Below, piece by piece: positions 61,176 to 64,000 of a stretch of DNA of 64,000 bases. The notes below the pieces were generated by a model. That model had not been told where the DNA came from and did no database searches. It saw only the letters and a program-made list of their open reading frames with translations. This DNA is from Thermoplasmatota archaeon. Lineage in GTDB: Archaea; Thermoplasmatota; Thermoplasmata; Thermoplasmatales; GCA-001856825. Location: NCBI GenBank assembly GCA_023381415.1, contig JAMCUN010000019.1:38039-102038 (forward strand), read 5' to 3'. The position numbers and the translations under genes were made by a program. The first letter of the stretch is position 1. Every line of letters starts with the position of its first letter.

Positions 61176-62177
61176 TCATCTAACTTGCAAGTCAGTATTT
61201 CTTGGCCCACAGTCTTTCCACTTGGTCGATGTCGTTGTTACGTAATAGGCATTACCGATAGTGTTCGTACCCGGTGTACCTGGCGTCAAGTTGTTTTGTT
61301 CGCCCGTTGTGTATTCCATCTGTGTAAATGCGTTGGTTATTATGGGTGCGGATATCTGTACAGTGGTCGTCTCTGTAGTTGGATGTTTAAAGTCTGCTGT
61401 GCTTAAGCCACCACCCCCGAGAATGGTTCCACTTGCACTGGACCAATTGCCAAACAGACCATACTTGTCTGGTTGGTACACTAAGTAGCTGTATGTGTTA
61501 CTGGGGGACGAAATAACAAGTTGGCCCTCAATTTCGCTGTTCCCATAGGTTCCCGCTATGGAGTAACTTGTACTAGTAGAAAGGGTTTGGATAGGAAAAT
61601 AAACTGACGTGTTACTGTATATCTGGGCTGATCCATACACGTTGGTCACGTTCCAGATTCCAAATCTTGCAAATCGTTGTGTAGGTGAAGAGTTGTAAAT
61701 GTTGTTCTGTAACACGAATTGAATCCAGTCTCCAAGTCTATTGTTTCCAGTAAAGAAGTTGCTGTTCAACTGGACGCTCCACGCGTTTGAGCCCCATAAG
61801 TTATCGCTTTCCCCTGACGCTAATTGAGAAAAGCTAACCTGTACTACTGCATCATTTAACCCGTTGTTGCTGGCGTTCCCTCCTTCAACACCGTAAGTGT
61901 TTCCTTCCATAGGAACAGTCGCACTGGCTGGCCCCGACCCAGATACAGCGTTTATCTTAAACCACGGACCGTCATTTATACGCTCAAATGCTCCACTACC
62001 AGTCAAGTCAGGAATATTTGGCCATTGAATGGTAGTGATGTTAGGAAGTAAAGCAATAGAGGCATTCTATGCCGAAAGGGCTGATTGCGAGCTTGCTGCG
62101 AAAGTCGCTCCACTAAAATTCGATACAAACATAATCGCAGCTGCTACAAAGACAAAAACAAACAATTCTCTATTCAT
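61176..62177 (-). pseudogene. Secreted beta-rich protein with in-frame TAG between signal peptide and mature domain
   Basis: MNRELFVFVFVAAAIMFVSNFSGATFAASSQSALSA-[TAG 62067-62069]-NASIALLPNITTIQWPNIPDLTGSGAFERINDGPWFKIN... Confidence 0.65.
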
Positions 62178-62822
62178 AAAAGTCAAAACTAGTAGCTAAA
62201 ATTAACTTTCCGTAATGACTGTATATAGCAGATGGGGAAGTAAGTATTTTAGGTGAAAGAAGGCATACCTGCTCCGTTATCAGCCTTTTCTTAAGAGGAG
62301 TGCAATCACCTAGGCTGAACACATTAAGTAACACAAAAATAGAAAGGTGTATCAAGGAGGGATTTTATCATTCCCCAGAGAACCTATCTTTGCCCTTTCT
62401 TATCACTACAATGTTTACGGAATCGGTGATTTTATGGATTTAACAAAGATAGAGTGTAGAAACAGTAACATTACAAAGTCAGTTCTTCTTAGCTACGCTA
62501 GAATCAGGATAGCAGAGGGAATTTAGAATTTCGTAGTGATACTTTAGGGGAAACTCAGGAGAGAATAGTAGATTAGGAGTTAAAGTTAGATTCACGCCGA
62601 GACATCTGCAAGAATGTGGCCTCTCCATCAGTTTGTAAAATTCTAAATGAGTCCGTGTCGGATTCGTTCAAATAAGAAAATCTCTTATTGTCTCGTCCTG
62701 GTTCACCAATTACACATCAAATGTCCGCATCACGGATATGGAGCTACTGGATGTCCCCAAAAAAAGACACCGTGCCAGTAGGTTACTCCGAAGCTAGCCG
62801 TAAGCACAAACGAGATAGAAGC

Positions 62823-63170
62823 TTAAGCTTGAATGTGACCCCCAGCAACCCCACCTCCAGGAACGTTACGCGAAATAACCGGTGCCAGAACTGCAAAAAG
62901 AGTCACAACAATTATAAGAAGAATGACCATAGTAAAAGAATTCTTTCGCTTGCTTAAGAGCATTGAGTGGTTAAACCTTAACTCGTTGGTTCCATCAGCC
63001 TTGTCTATTTCGCTGCTCGTATCTAAGTCACTGGTAATTGGAATAAAAATGTTACGAAATAGTTTTCCAAAACGAGTTAATTGTGTTCTGTCAATAGGCA
63101 CCCAGTTGACTTTCGTCCATATTGATGCAATAGCAGCGTCTATTATCGGATATGTGCTGTATATCAGATG
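62823..63170 (-). pseudogene. Membrane protein fragment
   Basis: Minus frame open upstream of the ORF-track start (YSTYPIIDAAIASIWTKVNWVPIDRTQLTRFGKLFRNIFIPITSD...), no clear start; C-terminal TM. Confidence 0.35.
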
Positions 63171-63320
63171 ATTGAGAGACTGATCATTCCGGCATCTAGG
63201 GTGGATGTAAGAAGCATGGAGGGATATTTCATAAGAACAGTTACGAAATTTGGAAACAGTGCTAAGATAGACTGCCCGAAGGAATACCTTGGTAGAACAG
63301 TATGCGTAATAGTTGCATGA
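63168..63320 (+). CDS. 50-aa DUF2080-like transposase-associated protein
   Basis: MIERLIIPASRVDVRSMEGYFIRTVTKFGNSAKIDCPKEYLGRTVCVIVA; EGYFxRTVTKFGNSAKIxxPKEYLGRxVxVIV is the family pattern; missed by ORF size cutoff. Confidence 0.7.
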   Translation: MIERLIIPASRVDVRSMEGYFIRTVTKFGNSAKIDCPKEYLGRTVCVIVA

Positions 63321-63904
63321 ACAGCGACAGTCTTATCTCTTCACTGAAGACAATGAAACACTTTACAAACTTTTCATCAAGCTCCTTCCCGATGTACGAT
63401 TCCAGCATAGATCTCACTGCTGCCACCCTTTCATCTATGTCTTCTGTATCGGATTTCTCCCTGTCGGGATTCCGCACCGCTAGTGCCTTCCTCTTCCTTA
63501 ACCTTCTCATCTCCCTCTTATTCATGTCTTTGATATTTCAATACACCTTGACTTTCCTCGCATAAATTCCCAGTTCTGCAATCTTGTCTGCCTCTGAGTA
63601 TTGTTGGTTCATAAGCACATTCCTATGGTGCTTATCCCAGCGGTATACTGCCTTAATGTATTCACTTCTATCCAAAATCTTCAGTGAAGGTCTCCTTCCG
63701 AATGCCCTATCATTCCACACAACTTATGAGACACTATGGGGGGAAACAATAGAAAAGGCTAGGAATATCATATCTGAAGGATTCTATGATGGTTAAATGA
63801 TGGCGATATTCAGGTAACTCATTACGTCTAATTCCTAAACTCAAGGTAAATAGATATCTAATGCACGTATATTTCTCTCGCTAGTCTCTAGCTATGGTGA
63901 TTGA

Positions 63905-64000
63905 ATGAAATCTGGCACGACAAAAAAAGGAATTTTAGTGATAGCGCACAGAGGAGGAGGCGAACTTTTCACAGAAAATACAATTACCGCCTTCAAGAAG
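63905..64000 (+). CDS. Glycerophosphodiester phosphodiesterase, N-terminus (3' truncated by window edge)
   Basis: MKSGTTKKGILVIAHRGGGELFTENTITAFKK: HRGG...ENTxxAF GDPD motif. Confidence 0.8.
   Translation, partial: MKSGTTKKGILVIAHRGGGELFTENTITAFKK

Noticed and set aside
38376-62069. Pyrrolysine or general TAG recoding to explain in-frame stops
   Set aside because: Interruptions also use TAA and TGA, TAG terminates core-like genes here, and no pyl genes are visible in the window; nonsense decay is simpler.
1-64000. CRISPR array or cas genes
   Set aside because: No regularly spaced short repeats and no Cas-like ORFs seen by eye.

Overview
Archaeal chromosome window; gene content suggests a Thermoplasmatales-like organism (inferred from translated ORFs only). 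About 1-35 kb is dense, ordinary core metabolism: aIF2-gamma 3' part, HhH-GPD glycosylase, FixCX/EtfBA operon, tRNA-Thr, peroxiredoxin, MetE pair, L15e, split glycine decarboxylase, tRNA-Leu, peptidases, an ABC transporter, and amide permease plus amidase. About 35.8-64 kb is an accessory/decay region. It holds two intact IS110-family elements, one DDE IS, a decayed IS, several genes interrupted by in-frame stops without frameshift, a G-tract-split GNAT gene, a triplicated secreted domain, sulfocyanin and DoxX-like genes, and two cysteine-synthase paralogues. The most interesting observations are: (1) a conserved, apparently covarying structured non-coding segment downstream of both IS110 transposases, a candidate archaeal bridge/seek RNA; (2) an orphan multi-hairpin RNA candidate at 39005-39116 closed by a perfect 9-bp stem; (3) recurrent nonsense-only gene decay. 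All identifications come from reading the sequence; no database search was run.
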